A stretch of DNA of 64,000 nucleotides from Cornus controversa (taxonomy: Eukaryota; Streptophyta; Magnoliopsida; Cornales; Cornaceae), in assembly GCA_026545225.1 (NCBI GenBank), contig CM048853.1, positions 46,549,755 through 46,613,754 on the forward strand. The letters are read 5' to 3'. The position numbers and the translations under genes are program-made. Positions 43,750 through 55,759 of the stretch are shown here, in pieces. The notes under the pieces were generated by a model. It was not told the origin of the DNA and did no database searches. It was given only the letters and a program-made list of their open reading frames with translations. Within the stretch, counting starts at the first letter, position 1. Each line of letters opens with the position of its first letter.

Positions 43750-44963
43750 TTTTTATCCTTTTGTTCTAGGGGTTGCCTGATAGCCGGAGGCGAGCGAAAG
43801 ATCTCCTTGATTTTGTTCTCATAATAGAGCCTAGCCAAAGATACTTTCAGCGGGGTGATCCTTCTCTTTGACTTTTTGTTTTTTCACTAGTTCCTGAGCA
43901 GTTGATCGCTATTTCTGGCTGCTTCATCCTCCTCCATCCTCAAGTATTTCTGAGCCCAAATGTTTAGATCACCCATATCTCTTGGAACGCTTTTTACCAG
44001 AGATCCGTGAAAACCTTCATCAGGTAGCACTACTATCTTAAAAGCTTCTACTGTCACAGTTTGATCGCACTGATCTATCATTGACATCTCTAAATTGAAG
44101 CGGGTTAAAAAAGATTTCAAAGTTTCTCCCTTAACTTGTCTCATGGTGAATAATGAGGAGATTGTCCTCTTTCATTCTTGATTTCCAGCATACTGGGCAA
44201 CGAACAGCTCACACAGTCTTACGAAGTTCGAGATTGAACGAGGCGGTTCTTGTTTAAACCACAACAATGCCGGCCCAGATAGGCCGGATGGAAAGATTTT
44301 GCACATGAATGCATCGTTCTCTGCATCTAGGGTCATCTTCTGGTGATACTGATAAATATGTTCCACCGAATCTGTCCTTCCATCAAAGGTGATGAACGTA
44401 GGCAAGGTAAACCTTCTCAGCCTTTCGGTCTTGATTTTATTCTCTGTGAAAAGAGACTCGATCAGCCTGCTAGCTACAAACGCTTGGTTGGCTGGATAGC
44501 CTGATCTGTTGCCTTTTAGTTCATCAATCTCTCACTGCATCTGGGTTCTCCACTCTGGGTAGCATTGTGCGGGATTGATCTGATCTTCATTGGCCCGGCT
44601 AAGATGTCAGTCTCCGCCTACAGGTTGGTTATGATGAGAGGCACTCAATGAGTGGTTACTCAATTCGGCTCATTCATTCTACTGTCATCAAGGGTCTCTC
44701 GCGCTGTCAGCGTGTTCGACCCTTGCATGGAGGTCAGCGAACTGTTAGCGCAGAGCCTCGTTCTGTTGGGTTAACTGCTAAACGTTTGGCTGAGCCAAAG
44801 GCTCCTGGATTTTTGGCTATATCGGCAATACCCCCCTTTGGTTCCTAAGGGGTCTGTCCATATTTGTCACGTGGTAAGAATTCCTTCTTGTGTCTACCAA
44901 GACTGCAAATTCTCAAGTTTCAAATAGAAAACGATAAAACGTTTCCTACAATCAGCGCCAAAG
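43750..44963 (-). pseudogene. Ty3-gypsy leader and gag N-terminal region, right arm
   Basis: The minus strand reads PTFITFDGRTDSVEHIYQYH, KMTLDAENDAFMCKIFPSGL, ALLWFKQEPPRSISNFVRLC, VAQYAGNQE, then MRQVKGETLKSFLTRFNLEM and KYLRMEEDEAARNSDQLLRN. It is better preserved than the left copy: the EHIYQYH and VAQYAGN segments are open. It ends next to the FAR1/MULE stop codon. No pol domains follow. Confidence 0.85.
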
Positions 44964-45359
44964 TGTTAGTACAAGAAATTGCTTCGATAATTTTCTGCCA
45001 ATTAATTTCTCGCACACACCCAAAAGTCTAAGAACACAATGTATTTTTCAGAGAAAGAGAGAATCCTTTTTCATTCATCTTTTCCATTATTTATACAAGT
45101 TGAAATTGAAATCCTAATAAGACTCTAATTTCTATATTTGCAGTTATCTTTTCTCTCAAGCACATAGATTCCTAATCAAGTTTGGACTGATGCCTATGTT
45201 GGGCCGCTTTGGTCTTTAAAAGGACGTTCTAGCCCATTCTTTCTTTTTAAACTATTCTTTGAGGCATCTAATGAACTTTGGGCTTGATTTCTCTTAGGCT
45301 CAGCCCATTCGTGTGTCAGTAAGCCTATGTGAATAGCTGGGGGATTTTATCCCCCTACA
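44964..45359 (-). repeat. Ty3-gypsy LTR, right arm
   Basis: Mirror of 35288-35683, identical as far as I compared. Primer-site region adjoining on the inner side. Confidence 0.8.
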
Positions 45360-46467
45360 ATAGGGTTACACGGTGTAATAATCACCAAACCTCGGAAAAC
45401 GCCAGTGTATTTTACCTATTTTCTATGATGACCAAAGTTTATAATTCATTCATGTATGTATCCTGTGTGCCAATCTTAAACAAACATATTTTTTAAAAAG
45501 TAAATTTTCTACTTATTATTTTAATAAGGACAAAGATGATATACTATTTTTTTCATTCCAAATCTCATTTTAATTAGTTGTACATTAATTAATTAAACAT
45601 TAAAACTTAACATAATATAACAAATAAAAATATTTATTACATATAAGAAATAAAAAAAATATTTATTTAATTTAATTTTTGTTTAACAAGAGTAGTAGTA
45701 AGATTTTCAAGCAAGGGTTGTTGGTAGAGGCCTTGCATTTTTTTTTTAAAGTGTCATTTTGCATGTTCGGTGTAAAATTGTTTTGTTGCATACTTGATAG
45801 CTCAATATAATAAAAGGAAATACAAATTCATTTAATAGAGGATTTTTTATGAATTTAGGACTCTCAAATTAAGTGGACTATTTGTTTATAGAGATATGAG
45901 AGATTTGATCTCCGTTGGCTTAAAATTTTTGAAACACTTATTTGGAATAAAAATTATTATTTTATTTATAAAAATAAAGTGATTTGACATTTTAAAGAAT
46001 ATTTATTTAAAAGTTACAAAACTGTGGCGTTTTATGCCACAGGACATACTACCGGATCTTGATTACCTCTTCTTCCGTAATGAATTTTCAAAAAATAACT
46101 TAATTGTCCTTGCGAAATGACAAAAATACTATTAAGACACTAACAAAATTGTCTTGACATATGTATAAAATACTCCATAGTTAATGTGTAAAAGTATTAA
46201 ACTATTAAAAATGAAAAAGACATTTCATAACATAGGAGTACACGGTGCAATAATCGCCAAATGTGATTGTCGTGTGAAATTAGGTCAAACTCCGAGAAAG
46301 GTCAATGTATTTTACCTATTTCTTACGATGACCACAAATTATAATTCATTCAGATATGTATCTTGTGTGCATATTTTTTTAAAAATAAATTTTCAACTTA
46401 TTATTTTAACAAGGACAAAGATGAAGTAATATTTTTTTCATTCCAAATCCCTTCTTACATCCAAATT
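45360..46467. repeat. Pair of ~210-bp direct repeats, right arm
   Basis: Mirror of 34180-35287: repeat blocks at about 45360-45562 and 46237-46457 flank an AT-rich stretch. Confidence 0.65.
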
Positions 46468-46586
46468 AAAAACGGAATTCCTTTCCTTTTTAATTCAATT
46501 TACTCCAAACATATAAAAATTCAATTCCAGTTTATTGATTTATTTTTATTCAAATCCAAACCGTTGGGGGATTTGGTTCCAAACAG

Positions 46587-46605
46587 AGTCCAAGCTGGAC
46601 TCTAT
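46587..46605. other. Short perfect hairpin upstream of the two-exon gene
   Basis: AGAGTCCAAGCTGGACTCT forms an 8-bp stem with a 3-nt loop, about 45 bp upstream of the proposed start codon. Mirrored in the left arm at 34042-34060. Function unknown. Confidence 0.4.
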
Positions 46606-46650
46606 CTACTGGAGTCCTATCTAACATTATATATTCATTTAGTATATATA

Positions 46651-47319
46651 ATGCAAAACGCAGACTGTATGCGTATAGCAAAGATGGAGAATATGCGTAT
46701 AGCCGTAAAGATGGAGAATCTAAATGCGCCCCCGAACGCAGCCCGAGTCAGTATAGCCGTAAAGATGGCCCCGACCGCAGCCCGAGTCCCAAAGATGGAG
46801 AATCTCAATACGCCCCCGACTGTAGCCCGAATCCCAAAGATGGAGAATCTCAATGTGCCCCCGGCCCCAACCCGAGTCCCAAAGATGGAGAATCTCAATA
46901 CGCCCCCGACCCCAACCCGAGTCCCAAAGATGGAGAATCTCAATACGTCTCCAGCCTTGGCCCAAATTCCAAAGATGGAGAACCTCAATACGCCCTCGGC
47001 CCTGGCCCCAGCCCCAAAGATGGAGAATCTCAATATGCCACGGGCCGCAGCCCCGACCCCAGCTCCCCAACCCCAACCCCTGCGGACCTTCCCCTATAAC
47101 GCCTCAATCGATGAAATGGTAAGCATACAAAAATTCAATTCCAATTTTTTTTTTATTGTTCTCTCTTTTTCTTTCTTGTAATGAATACTTTATGCCCAAT
47201 TTTAGAATCACGTTTTCACCTGTGGATGCGGAAATACTTATCGAATCAACACAAGTGAACGGGCTAGTTTTGAGGTTACATGCCTGGTTTGTTTGTATGT
47301 GTACGACAGCGATGCCTAG
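46651..47319 (+). CDS. Putative two-exon gene: 15-residue repeats plus Cys4 motif (right arm)
   Basis: Exon 1 is 46651-47118, intron 47119-47205 (GTAAGC to TTTTAG, 87 bp, T-rich), exon 2 is 47206-47319. The joined frame is 193 codons: an N-terminal segment with short KMEN-type repeats, six 15-residue units (KMENLN, then a Pro-rich half), a Pro/Ala tail, and a C-terminal TCGCGNTY-x-CLVC module. The first in-frame Met of the longer open frame lies far upstream in AT-rich sequence, so the start at 46651, next to the repeats, is preferred. Both arms carry the gene in divergent orientation with identical sequence as far as compared. It lies in the near-identical tract, so identity may come from conversion, not selection. 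Function unknown. Confidence 0.5.
46752..47037 (+). repeat. 45-bp minisatellite in exon 1 (right arm)
   Basis: Mirror of the left-arm array: about six imperfect 45-bp units with phrases AAAGATGGAGAATCTCAATA and CGCCCCCGACCCC. Confidence 0.85.
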
Positions 47320-47376
47320 TATGTATTGTTTGATTTTCATTGCACTTTTTTTCTCTCTCTCTGTGTTACTATAATT

Positions 47377-48487
47377 AGTCTATATAACACTTATTTTCTG
47401 TTGTTTTATGGTGCACTACAGTGATGGAGCTTTCTAAGTCGGCCGCTTACGTAGTACGAGATTTTTTTATCTTGTATAAGAAAGTAGTAGATGCATACAT
47501 ACTCTTGTATTGGTTGCATATAAGGGTGCCAAACACCACTTTATTTTATATCTATTAATTGATATTTTATAGCTTTCATATTCTTTTAAGTTTTGATGTG
47601 GTTTTCCTAATTGCTGGAATTAGGGCAAAAGGGCATTTATGTCCATAAAAAACATACAATGAAAGTGAAATGCTTGGAATTTTAAACAATTTCTAACTTG
47701 AAATGTATGTAATCAGTTACTAACTTGCTAATGTCATTAATAATCATTCAAACGAAGCAAAGCTTAAACAAAAAAACATTACATGCAAGCAATAAGATGA
47801 AGTAAAAAAATGGAACCTCTCCATGCGAATTACGGTTAGTAATTTTCTTACCTCCACAATGTGGCTTAAAACACCAAGAAGGAAATAAAATGGTTTATGT
47901 CATTAGCAAAACAACATTTTTACTCCCCATTGATAAAATAGAGAACCACTTTCAATATAGTCAAATTCTCTCTAATTTTACCGAAAAAAACAAAGAGAAA
48001 AAAGATTTTGACTCTACCAGAAAGGCAAAAAGAAAGAGAATTTTCTGAAATACTTGTCCACTTACTACACCTTATGATTCTTAGATAATCCAAACAGGCC
48101 TTGTGAATCTTGGTAGAATATAGGGTTTGGGAAAACTTGATTTGAACAAGATTGAAGACGTAAGCCCTTTCTTGAGGGAATAAACCTATTCAAATATTAA
48201 CTAAGAACTACAAAATTTCGTAAATTGCTGGGAAAAAAATTACCATTGCGCTTCTGCCCTCTTCTTTTAAGAGCGCCAAGTTTAGGAACAGCAAATATAA
48301 CAGCTAAAAACCATAGGATGGTTAACTTTTAAACATATTTGGGACGAATATTAATTATTGAGTAGCCATTTACACCCGGAATGTGAAAATTCCACTTGTT
48401 GAATTTCAGATTGATACTGCTGTACTCGCACAGATATGCATAAAATTGCACAAAGTATTCTGAATTTCTGTTTTACCTGAAACTATC
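47377..48487. other. Unassigned AT-rich sequence, right arm
   Basis: Mirror of 32160-33270. No gene or terminal repeat recognised. Confidence 0.4.
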
Positions 48488-48499
48488 ATGAAGGTACAT

Positions 48500-48706
48500 T
48501 CATACAAGTATATAGTCCAAAAACATCTCTCTTGTACGGCAAAAGATGACCGTGTAGCCAAAGACATTATAAGCTACCTCTTTTGCAGTTCTCTGAAGAC
48601 AAGGCACCATGCAATAACAAATTTCACTATTAAGGACAAAAATACAATAACAAATCAAAAGATATACCTCAACCTCCTCGGTGCCATAACCACGACGATG
48701 ACCACC
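48500..48706 (-). other. Exon-like sequence, unknown gene, right arm
   Basis: Mirror of 31941-32147 with the same two frames (YGGHRRGYGTEEVE and RTAKEVAYNVFGYTVIFCRT). Confidence 0.25.
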
Positions 48707-48796
48707 ATACTGCAAATTATCAAGAAAAATGCAATGATAACTGTTTTTCGTGCAATGGAAGATACCGAGAGATTTCATAGCCATCCAGATAATTCA

Positions 48797-49866
48797 CAAA
48801 GCCATATTAATTAGATTCAAACAATGCACAAGAGAAATCCTACCAATATGTGAGGTGTAGATCTAAGATCAATAATAGTTCTAACCTTCAAGACAGTCAT
48901 GATATGCATTGTGGTGGATCTCACTCTATGGTCATGATCGACACTTGAGATGATCAAGTGTTCATGTGTTATAGTATTTGAATATATATCTGTTGGGATA
49001 TCAGTATAGACGTTGGCATTTTAAAACACTTCGAAAACGAGTGTTGGAACTTGTTATATTTGAAATCTCAGCACTGCTAGCCTCTTAGAACACTAGTTAT
49101 AATCGGTTAGACTACAGAATCACTTTTTTCCAGAACCAGTTCTTACCAGTCATTCGAAAGGCATTAACCCGCTCAAGGGCAGTTTTAACATTTAGGCACG
49201 GGCTCTGGAAATCATCTCTAGCCGTTTAGTGAATCATGATTAGCCGCTCAGATCCCTTTGGATAAACATGATTTGGTTAAGAGGTAAAGTCCTAACTGTC
49301 TATTGCTAATATAAGGTTTAAGACACAGTTGCTAGAATCTGTTACTAGGCTTTCAAACTCAAGGAGCTAATCACCTAAGGGCAGATAAAAATGTTTTGGC
49401 TCAATTACTGAAAAGATTAACTAGGCGTTTAGAGGTTGGTCACTAACCGCCTAAGCCATTTTATGCAACAAGTGACTTGGCTACTGGATTCATCTATTAC
49501 ACGACTGGTGTGAAAGCACTAGGCAGTCAAACATCCTCAGAGTATGATAATAGGCTTTGAAGGCTCAACTAAGGCTTTTATCTCCTAATGATATGTGATT
49601 ATATTTATACAATGGTCCTAGAATCATTTTTAACTTAAGAGACGAGCTTTCAACTATATCATATCAATACAATTTTACAATTCAATCTAGCAGTCACCAA
49701 GACTATCTATTCAAATCTTTGATCTTCAATGATGTCCTTTGGGTTGATGTCCTCATCTTGACTTTATTACCTCTTGTCTTTGACTTCAAGGTCATTTGAG
49801 CTTTAACATGTCATCTTTTAGTATTGGATCATTTTTGGTCTTTGACCTACAAGTTCACTTGGGTTT

Positions 49867-49900
<34 letters not shown>

Positions 49901-49946
49901 CCATAAACTCAAGTAGACATTCAATACCTCACATTTAATGGTTTGT
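48797..49946. other. Probable old LTR fragment with (TA)n microsatellite, right arm
   Basis: Mirror of 30701-31850. The TA run is at 49870-49899. Confidence 0.35.
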
Positions 49947-49960
49947 TATTATCAAAATAT

Positions 49961-50165
49961 TTACAACAAACTAAGCCTTTTCCCAATTACTTGGGGTCGG
50001 CTACATGAATCCGATGTTTCCATTCCGCTCTATTTAAGGTCATCTCCTCAGTTATTCCACATGCTATCATATCTTTCTTTACTACATCTACCCATGTTAG
50101 CTTTGGTCTTCATCTTCCCCTAGCATTGCCCTCAATTTGGACTATGTTGTTTTTTGTTGTTGTTG
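49961..50165 (-). mobile_element. 5'-truncated RTE LINE fragment (LINE-D), right arm
   Basis: Mirror of 30482-30686 with the same 14-bp target duplications on each side (TATTATCAAAATAT at 49947-49960 and 50166-50179), so it predates the arm duplication. Confidence 0.85.
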
Positions 50166-50179
50166 TATTATCAAAATAT

Positions 50180-51688
50180 CTTATATACCCTTGGTTGGAA
50201 ACCTTGGTTCAACACTGATCCTTTAGTACATAATTCAATAATCTGCTAATTATTTACAACTGTCCAAACTCCCAAATTACGAGCAGAATTCATGAAAATG
50301 TTAAACTACTACTACTCCATGTAAACAGAAAAAGATTTACACTACTTTTGATACTTCCTTAACAACAAGAACTCTTAGATTTTTTGTTTAAAAGTTAAGG
50401 GTTCGACACTGAACAGAGCTATTATTATTATTTGTTTTCGGTAAATAAAAACAGAGCTATTATTAATTAAGATACAAGAGCTTATTTTTTTCACAATTGA
50501 ATGTGTATTAGAACATAATCATTAAAATGCATAAGTTTTGTGGTTCCGCTAAACCTACTAAATAATTATTTAAGTACATAAGAGCACAACAATAAGATTT
50601 TCCAAAGTATATTGTGCAAGAAATTAAGGATTTTAACTTGCATAAACCATAATAATGAATACATAACTATAACCAAGTCCTTTACTCTCATGACTCTCTT
50701 CTCTTAGCTTCTCGGAGTTGTATCAAATGGGGAAACAACGTCCCTCTTTCAACCAGAGTGCTTCACACTGTCCATGAATTTCCTCAGCAAGCAAACACCA
50801 TTCACCACTTTTTAAAATTTCTCTTTCTTAAACTTCTTATGATTTGCATCAGCACTTGACTTTGGGCTTAAGTAAAAAAAATTCTAGTTTAAAGGTAATT
50901 ACTCATAGATCTATCCCATTTTTCTGGTTAACCAAAAGAGGTTAATTACATGAGTTTCAAACTTAAATTTTGATTAATAATCAGTTTTAATTTTATCTTT
51001 TCTCCCACCTTCATAAGAATAAAGCATAGGGATTTCCCCCTATCGTTTGGATTTTCTGAAAGGTAACTCTCTCGGTTTCATATAGAAATCTATATAGAAT
51101 CTTTGAAAAATACTTTCCTTCATAAAAAAGAAAAGCTTCATAAGGACAAAGACACTTAGTTTTAATTAATTATTAGACAATGGAAATTGCTTTTTTTCAT
51201 TTTTACTCGCTTGTCAATATCTGGATTTAGATGAAGTTCAATGTATATAAAACCCTGCCCATCAGCTTCCTCTATGGGATTATGTCCAGCTTGCTATATT
51301 TAATGTTCAATATTTGCTAAAAGGTCATGTGTTCCTTCTACTAAAACTCGTGTGTCAGTAATTTCAAAAGGCTATAAGAAAGAAAGAAAGAGAAAAAGAA
51401 AAAAAAAAAGATTAACACCCTTGAGTGTTTCAGTGAGACATGTAAAAGCAAAACAAGGTAAACTTACTTGGTTTTAGTTTTTTGGGTCCTAGAGATAATT
51501 TATCCAATGGTGCCATATCCAAATTGCCTACAGAAGGAACAGATTTAAAATAAAAATTAGAAAACCAACAAATGAGACAAATGTCCATACTTCTTGCACT
51601 TATCTATGTTGAATAAGGAATATCAAAAGGATACCAAGGAAAAAGAATATTTTGAAACACTACAGCGTACAAATGGGAAAATCCTAAG
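50180..51688 (-). repeat. Host tandem fragments (parts of copies 3 and 2), right arm
   Basis: Mirror of 28959-30467. Ends at CCTAAG next to copia-2, giving the same CTTAG target site as in the left arm. Confidence 0.7.
51468..51527 (-). pseudogene. Exon-like block in host copy 2 (right arm)
   Basis: Mirror of 29120-29179, reading NLDMAPLDKLSLGPKKLKP on the minus strand with the same splice signals. Family unknown. Confidence 0.45.
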
Positions 51689-51927
51689 TGTCGTGAATAG
51701 AATACAATTATAGTCAGTCAACTATTCCTTAATTAGAGTTATATCAATTATTCCTTAATTAGGAGCAAAATCACTTCTTTCCATATATTGTTGTTTTCCT
51801 TATTTTTTGTTCTTCAGATCATTATAAATTCAGATTGTTATCACTCTTTAGATATATAATAAAACAGTCTATTTTTGTCCTCTCTCTCTCTAATATTTAT
51901 CTCTCAACTTATCCTATATTGTAAACA
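51689..51927 (+). repeat. copia-2 5' LTR, right-arm copy
   Basis: 239 bp beginning TGTCGTGAATAGAATACAAT and ending TTGTAAACA. The 3' LTR here and the left-arm 3' LTR begin TGTAGTGAATATAA, so the two LTRs of the element differ at several sites. Confidence 0.93.
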
Positions 51928-51999
51928 TGGTATCAGAGCATCAAGATCCAAGTTGCAAGTTCAAGACATAACGTAAGAAGCTTCTTCTTCTTCGGTGAC

Positions 52000-52759
52000 A
52001 AATCGGAAAACAAGGACTCTCTTTTTTGGATCTATAACTACTACCAAATTGAAGAGGCCCAATTACCTTCAATGGTCTCAGGCAGTCCATGTTTTTCTGA
52101 AAGCTCGTGGAAAACTTTCCTATATCTTGTCACCCAAAACCAAGGAGGAAAAAGAGATTATTGCATAGGAACAAGAGGATGCACAAATTATGACTTGGCT
52201 ATGGAACAGTACGGAACCAAAAGTGTTTAATAATGTCCCATTTCTGGAGTTTGCTAAGGAGATTTGGGACACACTCAAAGAGATGTACTAGTCAGAAAAG
52301 AATATTTTCTTCTCTCTCTACAAAGGTGACTGTTCGGTTGAAAAATACTACTCAGAACTGAAGGGCATGTAGGAAGAACTTAATGTTTATTAGCCTTTGA
52401 CTACAGATTTAGAAACTTAGAAACAACACAGAGAAGAATTTCGGGTACCAAGATTTTTATCAGGACTTCGACCAGAACTTGCTCCCATTAGTTCTCAAAT
52501 TTTCTCAGGCAAAGACTTGCCAACTGCTAGTGAGAATTTTGCCCATGTTCGACGTGGCTTCATCCACTCTTCTACTACAGAGAAGGAGGATCGTTCTGCC
52601 CTTGCTGCACCAATTGAGCGATTAGATACTTCACGTGGTGGTCGAGGGGGACGTGGTCCTTCTCATACTAGCAGAGGTAGTCGTGGTGGAAGAGGTGGTC
52701 GTGGTGATAGGACTTGTACACAGTGTGGCCACACCAATCACTCTGTTGACTACTGTTGA
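52000..52759 (+). pseudogene. copia-2 gag, right-arm copy
   Basis: A plus-strand frame with stops: NYLQWSQAVHVFLKARGKLS, IMTWLWNSTEPKVFNNVPF, EIWDTLKEMY, then FLSGLRPELAPISSQIFSGK and a Gly/Arg-rich segment leading to the zinc knuckle CTQCGHTNHSVDYC. This is a UBN2-type copia gag. Stops at about 52168, 52291, 52370 and 52393 disable it. The left arm has lost this region. Confidence 0.88.
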
Positions 52760-52795
52760 GAACTTCACGACAAGCCTGCATGGGCAAATCAGGTT

Positions 52796-53345
52796 GTGGT
52801 TGAGGGGGAGAACACTAATCTTGCTGCTGAGGAACATGTTCTTATCTCCAAAGCTGAGTATGATTTAATTGTCAAGCGTGCTAATTCGTCATCTACTTCT
52901 ACAACTACTTTTGGTGATTCAAGTAATACTTGTTTTCATTCTTCCTTCAGTACACCTTGGATCATTGATTCTGGGGCCTCAAATTCATATGACAGGTAAC
53001 TCCTCTCTTCTGTTTGAGATTACTCGTGTATCTTCTCCCTCATTTGTCACAATAGCTAATGGTACCAAGTCTCCAGTCCAAGGAATTGGTACTGTTAGTA
53101 CATCTAATCTAACCATCTCTTTTGTCTTATATCTACCTCAGTTTCCCTTTAACTTGTTATCAGTTCGTAAAATTACTTCTACCCTAAATTGTTCTGTAAC
53201 ATTTTATCCTAGTCATTATGTCTTTCAGGATCTAAAGATGAAGAGGATGATTGGTGGGGGATTTGAGAAGGATAGACTCTACTACTTTCAGCTGTCTTGT
53301 TCACCTATTTCATCTGCACTCCATACCACTACTTCTCCATATTAG
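52796..53345 (+). pseudogene. copia-2 protease and pre-integrase region, right-arm copy
   Basis: Reads STPWIIDSGASNSYDR near 52950-52999, with the catalytic Asp intact, shifts frame, then gives GNSSLLFEITRVSSPSFVTI and LPQFPFNLLSVRKITSTLNC, the conserved stretch between protease and integrase. Disabled by the frameshift at about 52990. Confidence 0.87.
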
Positions 53346-53693
53346 TGGCACTGTCGTCTTGGACATCCTTCATCTGACGATCTTCGGTGTTTAGTCCCTT
53401 TTTTATCTAGTTTTTCTAGTTTTGATTGTGAAACGTGTGAACTTAGCAAGCATCATAGGGCTACTTTTAAGGTTAGAACTGATGAGCCTTGTTTATGCAC
53501 TTTTGAGTTTGTTGATTATTCTCGTTTGACTTGGTTATATATTCTTAAATATCAATCTTAAGTCTTTAATGTGTTTAAATCTTTTTATGCTGAGATAACT
53601 AATAAGTTAAATGATAAGTTACACATTCTTCGAAGTGATAATGTTCTTGAATATAAAGATAGTCTCTTCAGCAATTTCTTGAGTCTAGAGGTG
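53346..53693 (+). pseudogene. copia-2 integrase N-terminal part, right-arm copy
   Basis: Reads WHCRLGHPSSDDLRCL, CETCELSKHHRATF (zinc-binding HHCC module) and then jumps directly to EFVDYSRLTWLYILKYQS and HILRSDNVLEYKDSLFSNFL. The segment that normally holds the first catalytic Asp (DVWGP region) is missing, an internal deletion. The gag-only element interrupts it at AGGTG. Confidence 0.87.
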
Positions 53694-54276
53694 TGATGTA
53701 GGACAAAATTTTTGTTCACATCATTTTTACTCCACGAGACCCATATTTGATCAAAAACGACCCCATAAGCAAAACCCATTAGCTTTAGCTAGTGGCCCAC
53801 GTCGTTTTATGGCTGAAAACATTCGTTTAGGACTCGAAAATCATGTTTTTTTTTGTCCTATAGTAAGTGAGCTGAATATTTCGAGAATTTTGTTCGTGGA
53901 CCAAACAAACTCGGAATTAGTTGAAATTTAATATTTAGTAGTTTTTAATTATTAGGTTTCTTATTTCATTTTTTCAAAATATTTGGAGAAAGTTTTATTT
54001 TTAGCAGTTTTTTTTGCTACTAGTTTTCCTTTTGTTTTTAGGTTTCCTTAACCTGTTAGGATTAGGATTTCTATTAGTTTCCTTTTGTTTTTAGATTTCC
54101 TTGTGCTGTTAGGATTATGATTTCTCTATTATAAATATATGTACTACCATAGGGCAAAAATCAATCAATTAATTTATAAAATAATATATCAATTGTTTTG
54201 CAATTTTCTTTAACTTTGTGGATTCAAAGTTGTTTATTTTGTTCGTGCACGAACGTTCATAGCTTCCGCTCCATCA
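53694..54276 (+). repeat. Gag-only element 5' LTR, right arm
   Basis: 583 bp, TGATG and CATCA ends are inverted. Contains TATAAATATATGTACT near 54130, a plausible promoter. Confidence 0.88.
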
Positions 54277-54374
54277 GTTGGTATCAGAGCCTTGATTTAC
54301 CCTGGTCTGATGGCAATTGGTTGTTTTGGTAGCACCCACTTTGTCGACGAAGATCACAGAGTGAAGGTCCCTTG

Positions 54375-55500
54375 GGCAGCCATGCATTCTCAAGAACGGC
54401 GATTTGATCAACGGTGTAGACAGATTGGTGGCAATTAGATTCATAGTCCAATTCGGGATCGTGTTGGAGTTGTTCCTCGCAGCCAACCGAATATGGGTTA
54501 TGTTCCTGTATATTTGCGTAGGCCTCTAGCCTATGAGGATTATTTCGATGATGATGAGTTTGGATTCAGATGAGTTGCGGTTGCTCGACGTGATCAAGGT
54601 AGACGTGACATCCAGACAATCGTGAGTTTCAAAGAAAACTTGATCTACTCATTTTTTCTGGAAGTTTTATTATTGAGGAAGTCTTGGATTGGCTTGAAGA
54701 AGTTGAAGATTTTTTTGAGTACTTCGATGTACCTGAAAACAAGCAAGTTCCGCTTGTAGCCTTCAAGTTTAAATGATGTGCTTCAGCTTGGTGGGATCAG
54801 ACACAAACTAACCGGATGAGGTACGGAAAATAACGTGTGCAATCGTGGTACAAGATGAAAGGTTGATAAAAGCTAAATTTCTACTATCAAATTATGAGAA
54901 GATGATGTATAACAAATATCAGAATTGCAGGAAAGAGTATACGTCTATCAACGACTGCACGAAGGAGTTAGAAGGTAATTTTGTTGAAGCCACTAGTTAT
55001 TTTAGTGAGACTAATTGCGAGGAAAATTCTATTGTTTCACCTCTTGTAACAAAAGATTACAAAGAAAATGATTTCGACACCGAATTAGGTGATGATTGAA
55101 TCTTTGAAATTCTTAAATTGCATGTCCAAAAGGAGGTGGAAGAATATGTTGATATCAATGATAACTTGAAAGAACAATTAGTCACAAAAGTTACCTGTGA
55201 TTCCTTCTTGTTCAACGAAGTCCAAGAGGATGATGGCATGGGGACACTTACGACATGGACCCATATTCAAGGAGTCAAGGTAATGACGTGACACAAGAGT
55301 TTGAGCACACGATCAAAGATGTTGAGGATACTTCCATGGTTTGCACCAAGAACAAGGATGATGATGTTATCCATGAGATCCTAGCTGATGGTTATTCCAA
55401 CATGGATGTTCCCAGTGAAATTATTTCAGTATGTTCCTTATTTACCAATTCACCAAAAAACTTTAGTGGCCGCTTAAAGGTGGAGAAAAGGTAAACTTTA
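54375..55500 (+). pseudogene. Ty3-gypsy-type gag and acidic tail, right-arm copy
   Basis: Reads HSQERRFDQRCRQIGGN followed by a stop, VVPRSQPNMGYVPVYLRRPL-like text, WLEEVEDFFEYFDVPENKQV across a frameshift, then FLLSNYEKMMYNKYQNCRKE and the acidic part ending in SLFTNSPKNFSGRLKVEKR. No enzymatic domain. Stops here and in the left arm only partly coincide. Confidence 0.83.
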
Positions 55501-55759
55501 TAGTTACCAGAATGATACAACCAAACATTAAAATTTGGGATCTTGGCATTAAAAGTGAAGTTCAGTCATATGAAGTATCAAGTGATGTCGTTGAGAAGTT
55601 GAAAAAAAGGAAAGAAAAATGACAAAAAATATTGAGGCAAGTTTATGATGCTTTGAGATCAAGTCTTTGGTGGTATAAAATTTTGTTCATACTCCTATAT
55701 GATGAGTCGCTTTATTTGCAGCAAAACTCGATGACGAGTTCTTTTGAAGTAGAGGGGAC

